Positions 1 through 5,092 of a stretch of 5,125 bases of DNA are shown in pieces (the first letter of the stretch is position 1; each line of letters opens with the position of its first letter). A program made the translations under genes and the position numbers. A model generated the notes under the pieces. That model saw nothing but the letters and a program-made list of their open reading frames with translations, had not been told where the DNA came from and made no database searches. The DNA lies in assembly GCA_017990795.1 (NCBI GenBank), contig JAGNNG010000178.1, positions 1-5,125 of the forward strand, in the 5' to 3' direction. This stretch comes from Deltaproteobacteria bacterium. Lineage in GTDB: Bacteria; Myxococcota_A; Polyangia; Palsa-1104; JAEUJZ01.

Positions 1-95
1 TTTAGAAGCTCAGGTCGATCGACCAGGACAATCTCGCCGCCATAGCGAAGCAGCGGCAGCTCAGAGAGGTCTGGCGATGGGGGGGCAGTGCGCAT
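1..95 (-). CDS. N-terminal fragment of a probable 3'-5' exonuclease (RNase D-like), cut by the window edge
   Basis: Reading leftwards from the ATG at 95-93, 31 codons stay open to the window edge. The peptide begins MRTAPPSPDLSELPLLR and continues YGGEIVLVDRPELL. The pattern of a hydrophobic strand 'IVLV' followed by 'D/T-RPELL' resembles the first strand and helix that precede the catalytic 'FDTE' motif in RNase D and related DEDD exonucleases. The catalytic residues themselves lie outside the window, so the function is inferred from a short stretch. The start is supported by AAGGGG on the minus strand (106 to 101), five bases before the ATG. The gene follows the Cys-rich gene at 178-948 by 82 nt in the same direction and may be cotranscribed with it. 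A run of seven C (minus strand, 85 to 79) falls in codons 4-7. That a gene starts here is fairly likely; its identity is tentative. Confidence 0.5.
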   Translation of the reverse strand, partial: MRTAPPSPDLSELPLLRYGGEIVLVDRPELL

Positions 96-100
96 GAAGG

Positions 101-106
101 CCCCTT
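101..106 (-). promoter_or_regulatory. Ribosome-binding site of the left-edge partial gene
   Basis: The minus strand reads AAGGGG from 106 to 101, five bases before the ATG at 95-93. This purine-rich match to the anti-Shine-Dalgarno sequence is the main reason for choosing that ATG for the truncated gene. Confidence 0.5.
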
Positions 107-117
107 ATATCGCGAAA

Positions 118-132
118 CCACTGCAGCAGTGG
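118..132. repeat. Short perfect inverted repeat between the two leftward genes
   Basis: CCACTGC and GCAGTGG flank a single central A. As RNA this would fold as a 6-bp stem with a 3-nt loop. It lies between the stop of the Cys-rich gene (178) and the start of the exonuclease-like gene (95). On the minus strand it is followed only by TTT and then GC-rich bases, so it is a poor intrinsic terminator. It could be an intercistronic processing or stability hairpin, or a protein-binding dyad. A repeat of this size can also arise by chance. Confidence 0.4.
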
Positions 133-177
133 ACTTAGCTTGTCAGGAAAGCGCGCGGTCGCGGACTCAGCGTCCCA

Positions 178-948
178 CTAAACGATACGCAGCTGGGCAG
201 AGCGCCGAGGCAGCCCTGCCGTCACTGCGTCCGTCGATTCCGCAGCAACAGCCGGACTTGGTGCGCGCAAGTCTGTTGCAGCCGCCGCCTCTGCTTCTGT
301 AGTGGCAACCAACTCTGAGGACGCGGCAACAAATAGATAGCGCGCGCCATCCCTGCTCTGTTGATACTGATGTGACGCCTTGGTCGCTGCCGCCAAAAAC
401 GTAAGTACGCGCTCTGGATCGGCGCCAATCGGCACGCCCACGCGCAGGATTTCAGCGACGATCGCAGGCTGCACTTGCCCAAGTAGTCGCGGTGACAGCC
501 GCACCTTGCCGCGATAGCCAGCGGTGCCTCGAGCATACGGACAGTCCTGCGCCAAATAGCCACCTTGCAGCGCGCCATGAGCAGAGTGACACCAAGGCGC
601 GACCGCATAGCGCTGGTCATAAACCGTGCAGTGATAGCGCCCGTTTTTTTCGCCCGTAGCATCCGTGGACTCGGCCAGGAAGCGACAGCGCAGTGCGTCG
701 ATCACCACAGCCAGGCCGTTGACGGGAACCGCAAAGTGACACGACATGCCGCAGCGCCGACACAGGTCTTCGTGCTCCTCTTGCGTCGCGGCCAAGAGCG
801 GAGCCGCGACCTGCGCACCGCCGGGCAGCACGCTTTGCCCTGCTGCCGCAGCGCGATCGCTTGTGGTTTCTAAGGCTTGCGGGTCTTCTTCCAACAGCGG
901 GCCACCGCTTCCTGTTACCGCTGGGTCCACCGGAGTCTGTACGGACAT
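178..948 (-). CDS. YkgJ / CxxCxxCC-family protein (putative Zn- or Fe-chelating domain)
   Basis: The product has 256 residues. Residues 1-60 are Ala/Gly/Pro-rich and probably disordered. The conserved part runs from about 62 to 175 and holds all seven cysteines: C63, C66, C70, C88, C107, C120 and C136. The order CxxCGxxC, 'LRCRFL', 'HCTVYDQR' and 'PWC' matches the YkgJ / PF03692 family layout (Cys cluster, C-x-FL, C-x-IY-x-x-RP, C), in which the cysteines are proposed to chelate zinc or iron. Molecular function in that family is largely unsettled. The typical first motif is CxxCxxCC; here the seventh position is Ser69, so one cysteine of the adjacent pair is missing. The C-terminal 40 residues are again Ala/Thr-rich. 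No signal peptide or membrane segment is visible, so a cytoplasmic protein is expected. There is no clear Shine-Dalgarno before the ATG at 948. It is transcribed divergently from the membrane-protein gene at 1125 and lies upstream of the left-edge exonuclease-like gene. Confidence 0.8.
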   Translation of the reverse strand: MSVQTPVDPAVTGSGGPLLEEDPQALETTSDRAAAAGQSVLPGGAQVAAPLLAATQEEHEDLCRRCGMSCHFAVPVNGLAVVIDALRCRFLAESTDATGEKNGRYHCTVYDQRYAVAPWCHSAHGALQGGYLAQDCPYARGTAGYRGKVRLSPRLLGQVQPAIVAEILRVGVPIGADPERVLTFLAAATKASHQYQQSRDGARYLFVAASSELVATTEAEAAAATDLRAPSPAVAAESTDAVTAGLPRRSAQLRIV

Positions 949-985
949 CGCTACTTAGGATAGCGCGACTTGGCGACCACAATGG

Positions 986-1005
986 GGAACTCTGCGCAGA
1001 GGTCC
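986..1005. promoter_or_regulatory. Operator-like 20-bp dyad in the divergent intergenic region
   Basis: The core CTCTGCGCAGAG (990-1001) is a perfect 12-bp palindrome. After one mismatched pair (989/1002) the symmetry continues with GGA (986-988) against TCC (1003-1005), giving 9 of 10 matching pairs with no spacer. It lies 38 bp upstream of the start codon of the leftward Cys-rich gene and about 120 bp upstream of the rightward gene. This size and symmetry suit a dimeric repressor or activator site, but no cognate regulator is encoded in the window. The call rests on symmetry and location only. Confidence 0.4.
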
Positions 1006-1087
1006 TGTCGCGAAAGTACTAGCAAAAGTGAAAGGAACTACGCGCGCCTACGTGCGCATACCTGGGCCGCACATTCCCTACGGGGTT

Positions 1088-1104
1088 ACGCCGCGCTGCG
1101 GCGT
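1088..1104. promoter_or_regulatory. Inverted repeat abutting the extended -10 upstream of the membrane-protein gene
   Basis: ACGCCGC (1088-1094) and GCGGCGT (1098-1104) are perfect complements separated by GCT. The right arm ends on the T that begins the extended -10 element, so the dyad fills the spacer where RNA polymerase would sit. A protein bound here would be expected to block or modulate the promoter. If transcription starts further upstream, the same sequence would instead form a strong 7-bp RNA hairpin ahead of the start codon. Confidence 0.4.
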
Positions 1105-1112
1105 GATATGAT
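1104..1112 (+). promoter_or_regulatory. Candidate extended -10 promoter element
   Basis: TGATATGAT matches the extended -10 form TGnTATAAT with one mismatch in the hexamer (TATGAT, 1107-1112). No good -35 is present at 16-18 bp (the region reads GGTTAC or similar), which is tolerated at extended -10 promoters. Transcription would begin near 1118-1120, only about 5-7 nt before the ATG at 1125, giving a nearly leaderless mRNA. This fits the absence of a convincing Shine-Dalgarno before that ATG. Confidence 0.4.
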
Positions 1113-1124
1113 GCGCCGGGGCCT

Positions 1125-2189
1125 ATGCAACACTTCGAGATCGCTTCACGTCATGTCATTGCCACAGCTTGTTTGGGAGTCGCGGCCTACGCGCTCTATT
1201 CCCACACGTTTGTAGGTACAGGTGTCTCCCTTTTGGCTGCAGGATTGGTGTCGCCACTGCTTGATCCGCTGCTGTCGCGCGTGTTCCCAGAGGACAGTGA
1301 CTCGCAAGCGGCAAGTGCGGCAGGACAGAGCGTGCTGCGAGCAGTGGGCTCGGTGCTGCTGTTGTGCGTGCGAATGGCACTGGTGATCGGCCTACCACTT
1401 TGGAGTCTTGCGCTGTGCCGCGCCTCCGGAAACCTCGCTGAGCTGCGCATCGAGCACGCGCCCGGGATCGAGTTCCAAGATCAAGTGGTACTAAACGGAA
1501 TGCTCAGCGGGATCAATCCGCACCTGTACCTAAACGGCCAAGAGATCTCGATCAGCGCGGGACGGTTTATTACCCGGCAGCCGCTGGCGATGGGAATCAA
1601 TACGTTTCAGGTGGTGCTGGATGCGCAGGAAGGTCCTGTGGGAGAGCACGCCCGCAAGCTACAAAAGACGCTGCAGGTACGGCGCGTCAGCGAAGCGGAG
1701 TATGACCAGCAGTCCTTTGGCAAGAGCGATGAAAACAACCTAGATGGCGCAACTTTTCATCGCCATGGCATGTGGCTGGACACAACGGCCAGCGAGCCCG
1801 CGGTCTTTGCCGGCGATGCGGAAGTGCAGATCGCCACCTTGCATGGTCGGTTTACGCATGAGCTGACGGCTCCGCACAAGCCACTGGCAGCGGAAGCTGC
1901 AGAGTTGGAGCTGACCGCCACGGTGAAGCGGGGTCGCGTCAAAGTCCTGCTTAAAAATCGGCAAGGTCAGCTAGAGAGCCGCCTGGTCACCCCGGAGCAG
2001 CCGCTACACCTAAAAGGAAGCAGCCAGCTTGCGCTGCTCAAAAGTACGGTCACGCTGGTAAACCCTGCGGCTGAAGGCACGCCGCCAGCGCCAACCATCG
2101 AGGAGCTGTGGGTCGCCCACGTAACTCTCGCTGCCCTCGACGAAAAAGCCGAAGGTCTGACCGTGAAAGCGCACTACTCTTTAAAGTAG
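1125..2189 (+). CDS. Membrane-anchored protein of unknown family with a large beta-rich C-terminal region
   Basis: The product has 354 residues and I do not recognise the family as a whole. Hydrophobic segments lie at about 10-26, 31-50 and 73-98. With Arg9 before the first segment and Arg52 and Arg72 between the second and third, the likely topology is N-terminus inside, three membrane spans, and residues 100-354 outside the cytoplasmic membrane. The region from about 104 to 187 contains 'VVLNGMLSG', 'LYLNGQEI', 'AGRFI' and 'PLAMGINTFQVVL'. This run of strand, G-x-F and G-x-N-x-F resembles Ig-like or glucodextranase-B-type beta-sandwich domains; the resemblance is by pattern only. Residues 225-350 alternate hydrophobic and polar residues like further beta strands, with 'TATVKRGRVKVLL' and 'ELWVAHVTLAAL'. 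The ATG at 1125 is the first in frame after the TGA at 1104-1106 and has no clear Shine-Dalgarno. It lies 159 nt upstream of two genes for exported proteins and may share their transcript. Confidence 0.75.
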   Translation: MQHFEIASRHVIATACLGVAAYALYSHTFVGTGVSLLAAGLVSPLLDPLLSRVFPEDSDSQAASAAGQSVLRAVGSVLLLCVRMALVIGLPLWSLALCRASGNLAELRIEHAPGIEFQDQVVLNGMLSGINPHLYLNGQEISISAGRFITRQPLAMGINTFQVVLDAQEGPVGEHARKLQKTLQVRRVSEAEYDQQSFGKSDENNLDGATFHRHGMWLDTTASEPAVFAGDAEVQIATLHGRFTHELTAPHKPLAAEAAELELTATVKRGRVKVLLKNRQGQLESRLVTPEQPLHLKGSSQLALLKSTVTLVNPAAEGTPPAPTIEELWVAHVTLAALDEKAEGLTVKAHYSLK

Positions 2190-2229
2190 CTGCTTGCGCT
2201 TGCCCCGCCGCTACAGCCAAGCTGGATAG

Positions 2230-2249
2230 GTACGGTGAAAAAACCGTGC
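2230..2249 (+). other. Intercistronic hairpin in the gap before the secreted-protein gene
   Basis: GTACGGT (2230-2236) pairs with ACCGTGC (2243-2249), including one G-T wobble, around the loop GAAAAA. No T-run follows on the plus strand, so it is not a convincing terminator. It could protect or process the mRNA between the membrane-protein gene and the next gene. The rest of the 159-nt gap (2190-2348) shows no promoter I can support. Confidence 0.3.
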
Positions 2250-2337
2250 GACCCTAATGATTCCACCGGTCCCCGGCAAGAGCGCGGCCTGCTAGCTTCC
2301 CCTCAATATCAAAGCCGCCCTGCCCCCGGTCTTACTT

Positions 2338-2342
2338 GGAGG
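2338..2342 (+). promoter_or_regulatory. Strong Shine-Dalgarno that decides the start at 2349
   Basis: GGAGG lies six bases before the ATG at 2349. The same reading frame is open from a GTG at 2235, but that GTG has no such site, lies inside a hairpin, and would add 38 polar residues ahead of an otherwise standard signal peptide. Confidence 0.8.
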
Positions 2343-2348
2343 CTTACG

Positions 2349-3005
2349 ATGCGGCTTAGCAAACAGCGCTGGTTTCAATCTCTACTCCTTGGCGGCTTGA
2401 GCATGTGGCTGGGTGCAGCGGCCCCCGCGCAGGCTTCCATTGTGACCAAGCTCTCGCTCTCGGACATGACCGTGCGCGCAGAGCAGATCATGGTCGGCAC
2501 CGTGGAAGAGGTGCGCTCGCGCTATGCCGATGATGCGCGCACCACCATCATTACCGAGGTACGTATCCGCTGCGCACGCCCCCTATATGGTGCCAAAGCT
2601 GGCGAGGTAATCACGGTTCGCGCACTTGGCGGAGTCGTCGGTGAAATCGGTCAGCGCGTCTTTGGCGAAGCCAGCTACCGCGCAGGGGAGGAAGTCCTGA
2701 TTCTGGCTGAAGAGCGCAGCGGGGCTTACTACGCAGTGGGCATGGCCCAAGGCGCACTACATATCGATCGTCAGTCCGGAGAGCCGCGCGTACACGTGGA
2801 CCTAAGCGGGGCCGAGCTGGTGCCGCCCGGAAGCTCTGCAGCCACGGTATCACCCGCCTCTGTAACACCAACCGCAGACGGCGTGGCGCTGGAAGCAGTG
2901 GTGGGACAGCTGCAGCGCCTCATCGCGCAAAACAAAGCCGCACGCGTAACTACACCGTCCAGCACCAAGCCTGCAGCCGCGGCCAGCAAGACTGGAGGGA
3001 AGTAA
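2349..3005 (+). CDS. Secreted protein of unknown function, partner gene of the metalloprotease
   Basis: The product has 218 residues. Residues 1-29 form a type I signal peptide: Arg/Lys at the start, a hydrophobic core SLLLGGLSMWLG, and an AQA|S cleavage site. No lipobox Cys is present. The mature part from about 30 to 140 has the strand-rich pattern 'KLSLSDMTVRAEQIMVGTVEEV', 'TIITEVRI', 'GEVITVRALGG', 'YRAGEEVLIL' and 'YYAVGMAQGAL'. This pattern is familiar from uncharacterised exported bacterial proteins that begin with 'L..L...A..I..G.V' and end with a GE-V-L-L strand and a Q-G-x-F/L turn; I know of no assigned function. Residues 160-178 are a Pro/Ser/Thr-rich linker, 179-197 a possible amphipathic helix, and 199-218 an Ala/Lys/Thr-rich tail. 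The start at 2349 has GGAGG six bases upstream. The stop is one base from the metalloprotease start, so the two products probably act together outside the cell; any chaperone, inhibitor or substrate role is conjecture. Confidence 0.85.
   Translation: MRLSKQRWFQSLLLGGLSMWLGAAAPAQASIVTKLSLSDMTVRAEQIMVGTVEEVRSRYADDARTTIITEVRIRCARPLYGAKAGEVITVRALGGVVGEIGQRVFGEASYRAGEEVLILAEERSGAYYAVGMAQGALHIDRQSGEPRVHVDLSGAELVPPGSSAATVSPASVTPTADGVALEAVVGQLQRLIAQNKAARVTTPSSTKPAAAASKTGGK
2994..2998 (+). promoter_or_regulatory. Shine-Dalgarno of the metalloprotease gene, inside the preceding gene
   Basis: GGAGG lies eight bases before the ATG at 3007 and inside the last codons of the upstream gene. Ribosomes ending on the TAA at 3003-3005 would be in place to re-initiate, which points to translational coupling of the two genes. 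Confidence 0.75.
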
Positions 3006-3006
3006 C

Positions 3007-4038
3007 ATGCGACGTACAAAGTCACGACTCGCAGCTCTCCTTCATCGTGGACTGCTTAGTACTGCGCTGATGGGAGGCCTACTTTCCCCCCTGGTTTGCA
3101 CCGTGGCCGCTGGCTCTGCACAGGCCTATGTGCGCTCTCGCAACAGCACCTGTAAGCCGGTCTACTGGGCGCAGACCTGCCTTTATATCCAGGCCGACAG
3201 CGGCTACGTCAAAGACCTACCCGGCACCGAAGTCGAGCGCATCTTGCAGCAAGCCCTAGACAGCTGGACCACGCGCACCGGTGCCAGCTTTATGCAGCTA
3301 AAACGACTGCCCGCAGCAGGACCGCTTGAGATCACCTACACCGATGGTCTGCAATCCGTGAAGTTCCGCGAGACGACCTGGTGCAAGCCCGCCAGAGACA
3401 ACCTGGCTCAGGTCTGTTACGACAAGTCCGCGACCGCGATCACCACCGTCAGCTTCGTCAACAAGGCTGGCGATCCCAGAGACGCCCAGATCATCGACGC
3501 CGACATCGAGCTAAACGCGGTCAACAATCACTTCTTTGATGCCGACAAGGGGCCGGCTCCGACGGGTGCTCGCAATCCCGCCGACCTGTGGAATACGCTT
3601 ACGCACGAGCTTGGACACTTGATGGGCCTTGAGCACACCTGCCGTGGCCCCGCGGACACCAACGAGACTTGCAACCTGGACAACACTGGCAAGGCGCGGC
3701 CTCTGTGTACCGATGTAGCACGCATGCGCGGAACCACCCCGGCCTACCAGAGCATTTACGAAACCGCGATGTACGCAGTCGCAGATCCAGCAGAGACGGT
3801 GAAGCGCATTCCCAAAGCGGACGATGTGCTAGGAATCACGGACTCGTATCCCAAGAGCAATGACCCCAAGGTCTGCATGCTTCCCAACATGCCAGCCGAC
3901 CCTACCGGCTGCAGCGCCGGTTCCTCACTTGGCAGCAGCAGCGGACCCGCCGCAGGCTTGGGAGTTAGTGCCGCCATGCTACTTCTAGGCTTGGTACTAC
4001 GCCGCGCCCGTCGCCGTCCATCCTCCGCTGCGATCTAA
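3007..4038 (+). CDS. Matrixin-like (M10-type) zinc metalloprotease with MYXO-CTERM-like surface anchor
   Basis: The product has 343 residues. Residues 1-40 form a signal peptide with an SAQA|Y cleavage site; Cys31 is not in a valid lipobox (V at -1). The catalytic domain spans about 45-285. The zinc motif HELGHLMGLEH (200-210) supplies H200, H204 and H210 as ligands and E201 as the catalytic base. The edge strand 'DADIELNAV' (164-172) precedes it, the Met-turn is 'AMY' with M255, and 'DDVLGITDSYP' (272-282) matches the closing helix of matrixins. No cysteine-switch prodomain is visible, so latency, if any, works differently. The predicted mature part has eight cysteines besides C302 (49, 58, 126, 137, 212, 222, 234, 290), compatible with four disulfides. 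The C-terminus has GCS (301-303), a Ser/Gly linker, a hydrophobic helix (about 318-331) and RRARRR (332-337), as in MYXO-CTERM sorting signals, which are processed at the cell envelope. The natural substrate cannot be told from sequence. It is coupled to the secreted-protein gene one base upstream. Confidence 0.93.
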   Translation: MRRTKSRLAALLHRGLLSTALMGGLLSPLVCTVAAGSAQAYVRSRNSTCKPVYWAQTCLYIQADSGYVKDLPGTEVERILQQALDSWTTRTGASFMQLKRLPAAGPLEITYTDGLQSVKFRETTWCKPARDNLAQVCYDKSATAITTVSFVNKAGDPRDAQIIDADIELNAVNNHFFDADKGPAPTGARNPADLWNTLTHELGHLMGLEHTCRGPADTNETCNLDNTGKARPLCTDVARMRGTTPAYQSIYETAMYAVADPAETVKRIPKADDVLGITDSYPKSNDPKVCMLPNMPADPTGCSAGSSLGSSSGPAAGLGVSAAMLLLGLVLRRARRRPSSAAI

Positions 4039-4039
4039 T

Positions 4040-4067
4040 CAGGCAAGCGGTCCACTCCGTTTGTTTG
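4040..4067 (+). terminator. Terminator-like hairpin directly after the metalloprotease gene
   Basis: Bases 4040-4050 pair with 4057-4067 over 11 positions, three of them G-U, around the loop TCCACT. The GC-rich core GCGG/CCGT is followed by the T-rich stretch TTGTTTGTAATT, which is partly used by the longer stem. It begins one base after the TAA at 4036-4038. This is a plausible intrinsic terminator separating the exported-protein cluster from ttcA, but the T-tract is interrupted by G and the weak outer stem may not form. Confidence 0.45.
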
Positions 4068-4111
4068 TAATTCCCTACAGAATCCCCATCCACATCAGGT
4101 AGGCTGGGCCT

Positions 4112-4138
4112 CCGCGTGGTGCTTCTTGATTCACGCGG
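4112..4138 (+). promoter_or_regulatory. Hairpin in the ttcA leader, in place of a ribosome-binding site
   Basis: CCGCGTG (4112-4118) and CACGCGG (4132-4138) form a perfect 7-bp GC-rich stem with a 13-nt loop. GGG (4106-4108) could extend it against CCC (4139-4141) past a 3-nt bulge. It ends nine bases before the ATG of ttcA, where a Shine-Dalgarno would be expected and none is seen. It may modulate translation initiation or mark the start region of a promoter; there is no T-run after it. Confidence 0.35.
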
Positions 4139-4147
4139 CCCCTGGCC

Positions 4148-5092
4148 ATGAACACACTCCCTCCTTCTTTAGATTCGTCCGCGCCTGCAGTGACTCCGGC
4201 TGAGGCCGCACACTCCAGCGCCGCTCCCAGCTCGCTTGGTCGTCGTGCCGAGCGCGCCGTGTACGAAAAATCCCCGACGTGGCGACGCTTGATGCAAGGC
4301 ATGCAGCGCACCATCAGCCGCTATCAGCTCATCCGCCCTGGCGACCGCATCATGGTGGCGGTATCGGGCGGCAAAGACAGCTACACGCTGCTCGATCTGC
4401 TGTGGCAGGCGCGCCGCAAAGCGCCCATCGAGTTTGAGCTGGTGGCGGTACACCTCGATCAAGTCCAGCCTGGCTATGATGGCAAGCCGCTCGCGGACTG
4501 GCTGGCCAGCTACGGCGCTCCGTTTGAGATCCTGCGCGAAGATACCTACAGCATCGTCAAGGAACTAACCCAGCCCGGAGATACCTACTGCGCTCCGTGC
4601 TCGCGGCTGCGGCGAGGAATTCTGTACACGGCTGCGGCGCGCCTGGGCTGTAACAAGATCGCGCTTGGTCATCACCGGGAAGACACCCTGCACACGACGC
4701 TGCTCAACATGCTGTATGCAGGAAAGCTGCAGGCGATGCCCGCCTCTTATCGTACCGACGATGGACGCTTCGAAGTCATCCGCCCGCTGATCGAGTGCGC
4801 AGAGTCGGACATTGCAGCGCATGCAAGCTCGGCGCAGTACCCTATCCTGCCGTGCAACTTGTGTGGCTCGCAAGATGGGCTCAAGCGCAAGCAAGTGGCG
4901 GCGCTACTGACCCAGCTAGAGACGACCATTCCCGATGTGCGCTCGGTCATGCTGCACGCGCTACAGAATGTCCGTCCCAGCCACCTGCTAGATACCGAGG
5001 TTGCCCGCGCTTGGGAGCTGCGCCCCGAGGAAGTTCGCCCCCAGCATCGCGTAACCCTGGGACCCGGAAAGTCGCTGCCAGTTATCTCCTAG
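4148..5092 (+). CDS. ttcA: tRNA 2-thiocytidine(32) synthetase TtcA
   Basis: The product has 314 residues, near the 311 of the E. coli enzyme. TtcA activates cytidine 32 of certain tRNAs with ATP and inserts sulfur delivered by a cysteine desulfurase, using a [4Fe-4S] cluster, in the cytoplasm. The PP-loop SGGKDS is at 73-78, preceded by 'GDRIMVAV'. The cluster cysteines are C148 and C151 in 'YCAPCSRLRRGILY' and C236 in 'PCNLCGSQDGLKR', matching C122, C125 and C222 of E. coli. 'KIALGHHREDTLHT' (170-183), 'VIRPLIEC' and 'NVRPSHLLD' are also family hallmarks. Clear similarity begins near residue 45; residues 1-35 are Ser/Ala/Pro-rich, so the ATG at 4148 may be upstream of the true start. The GTG at 4259 (codon 38) or ATG at 4292 (codon 49) are alternatives, the latter leaving little before the PP-loop. 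No Shine-Dalgarno is visible at 4148. The C-terminus is shorter than in E. coli, ending about 37 residues after 'NVRPSHL'. The gene lies 109 nt after the protease gene and is probably a separate unit. Confidence 0.96.
   Translation: MNTLPPSLDSSAPAVTPAEAAHSSAAPSSLGRRAERAVYEKSPTWRRLMQGMQRTISRYQLIRPGDRIMVAVSGGKDSYTLLDLLWQARRKAPIEFELVAVHLDQVQPGYDGKPLADWLASYGAPFEILREDTYSIVKELTQPGDTYCAPCSRLRRGILYTAAARLGCNKIALGHHREDTLHTTLLNMLYAGKLQAMPASYRTDDGRFEVIRPLIECAESDIAAHASSAQYPILPCNLCGSQDGLKRKQVAALLTQLETTIPDVRSVMLHALQNVRPSHLLDTEVARAWELRPEEVRPQHRVTLGPGKSLPVIS

Noticed and set aside
79..85. Seven-base G run (C run on the minus strand) near the start of the left-edge gene as a phase-variable tract
   Set aside because: Too short to suggest programmed slippage in a GC-rich genome, and nothing else marks the gene as phase-variable.
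617..982. Leftward 121-residue frame overlapping the Cys-rich gene
   Set aside because: Arg-rich composition typical of an out-of-frame shadow of GC-rich coding sequence; the overlapping frame has family motifs.
949..985. TATCCT on the minus strand (near 962-957) as the -10 of the leftward Cys-rich gene
   Set aside because: Four of six matches but no acceptable -35 at proper spacing, and it lies too near the start codon to be persuasive.
970..1215. 81-residue rightward open frame overlapping the start of the membrane-protein gene
   Set aside because: Starts at a TTG without ribosome-binding site, composition is Arg/Ser-rich and uncharacteristic, and it overlaps a longer frame with convincing membrane segments.
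2186..2214. GTAGC...GCTAC inverted repeat overlapping the stop of the membrane-protein gene as a terminator
   Set aside because: Only five pairs around a 19-nt loop and no T-run follows.
2235..2348. In-frame N-terminal extension of the secreted-protein gene from a GTG at 2235
   Set aside because: No Shine-Dalgarno at the GTG, which lies inside a hairpin; the ATG at 2349 has GGAGG at ideal distance and begins a normal signal peptide.
3007..3126. Lipoprotein signal with Cys31 of the metalloprotease as the modified residue
   Set aside because: The residue before the Cys is Val and the context PLVC is not a lipobox; the SAQA|Y site at residue 40 fits signal peptidase I better.
3528..3977. Antisense frames inside the metalloprotease gene
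   Set aside because: No recognisable motif or ribosome-binding site, and the plus strand carries the complete zinc motif, Met-turn and closing helix through this stretch.
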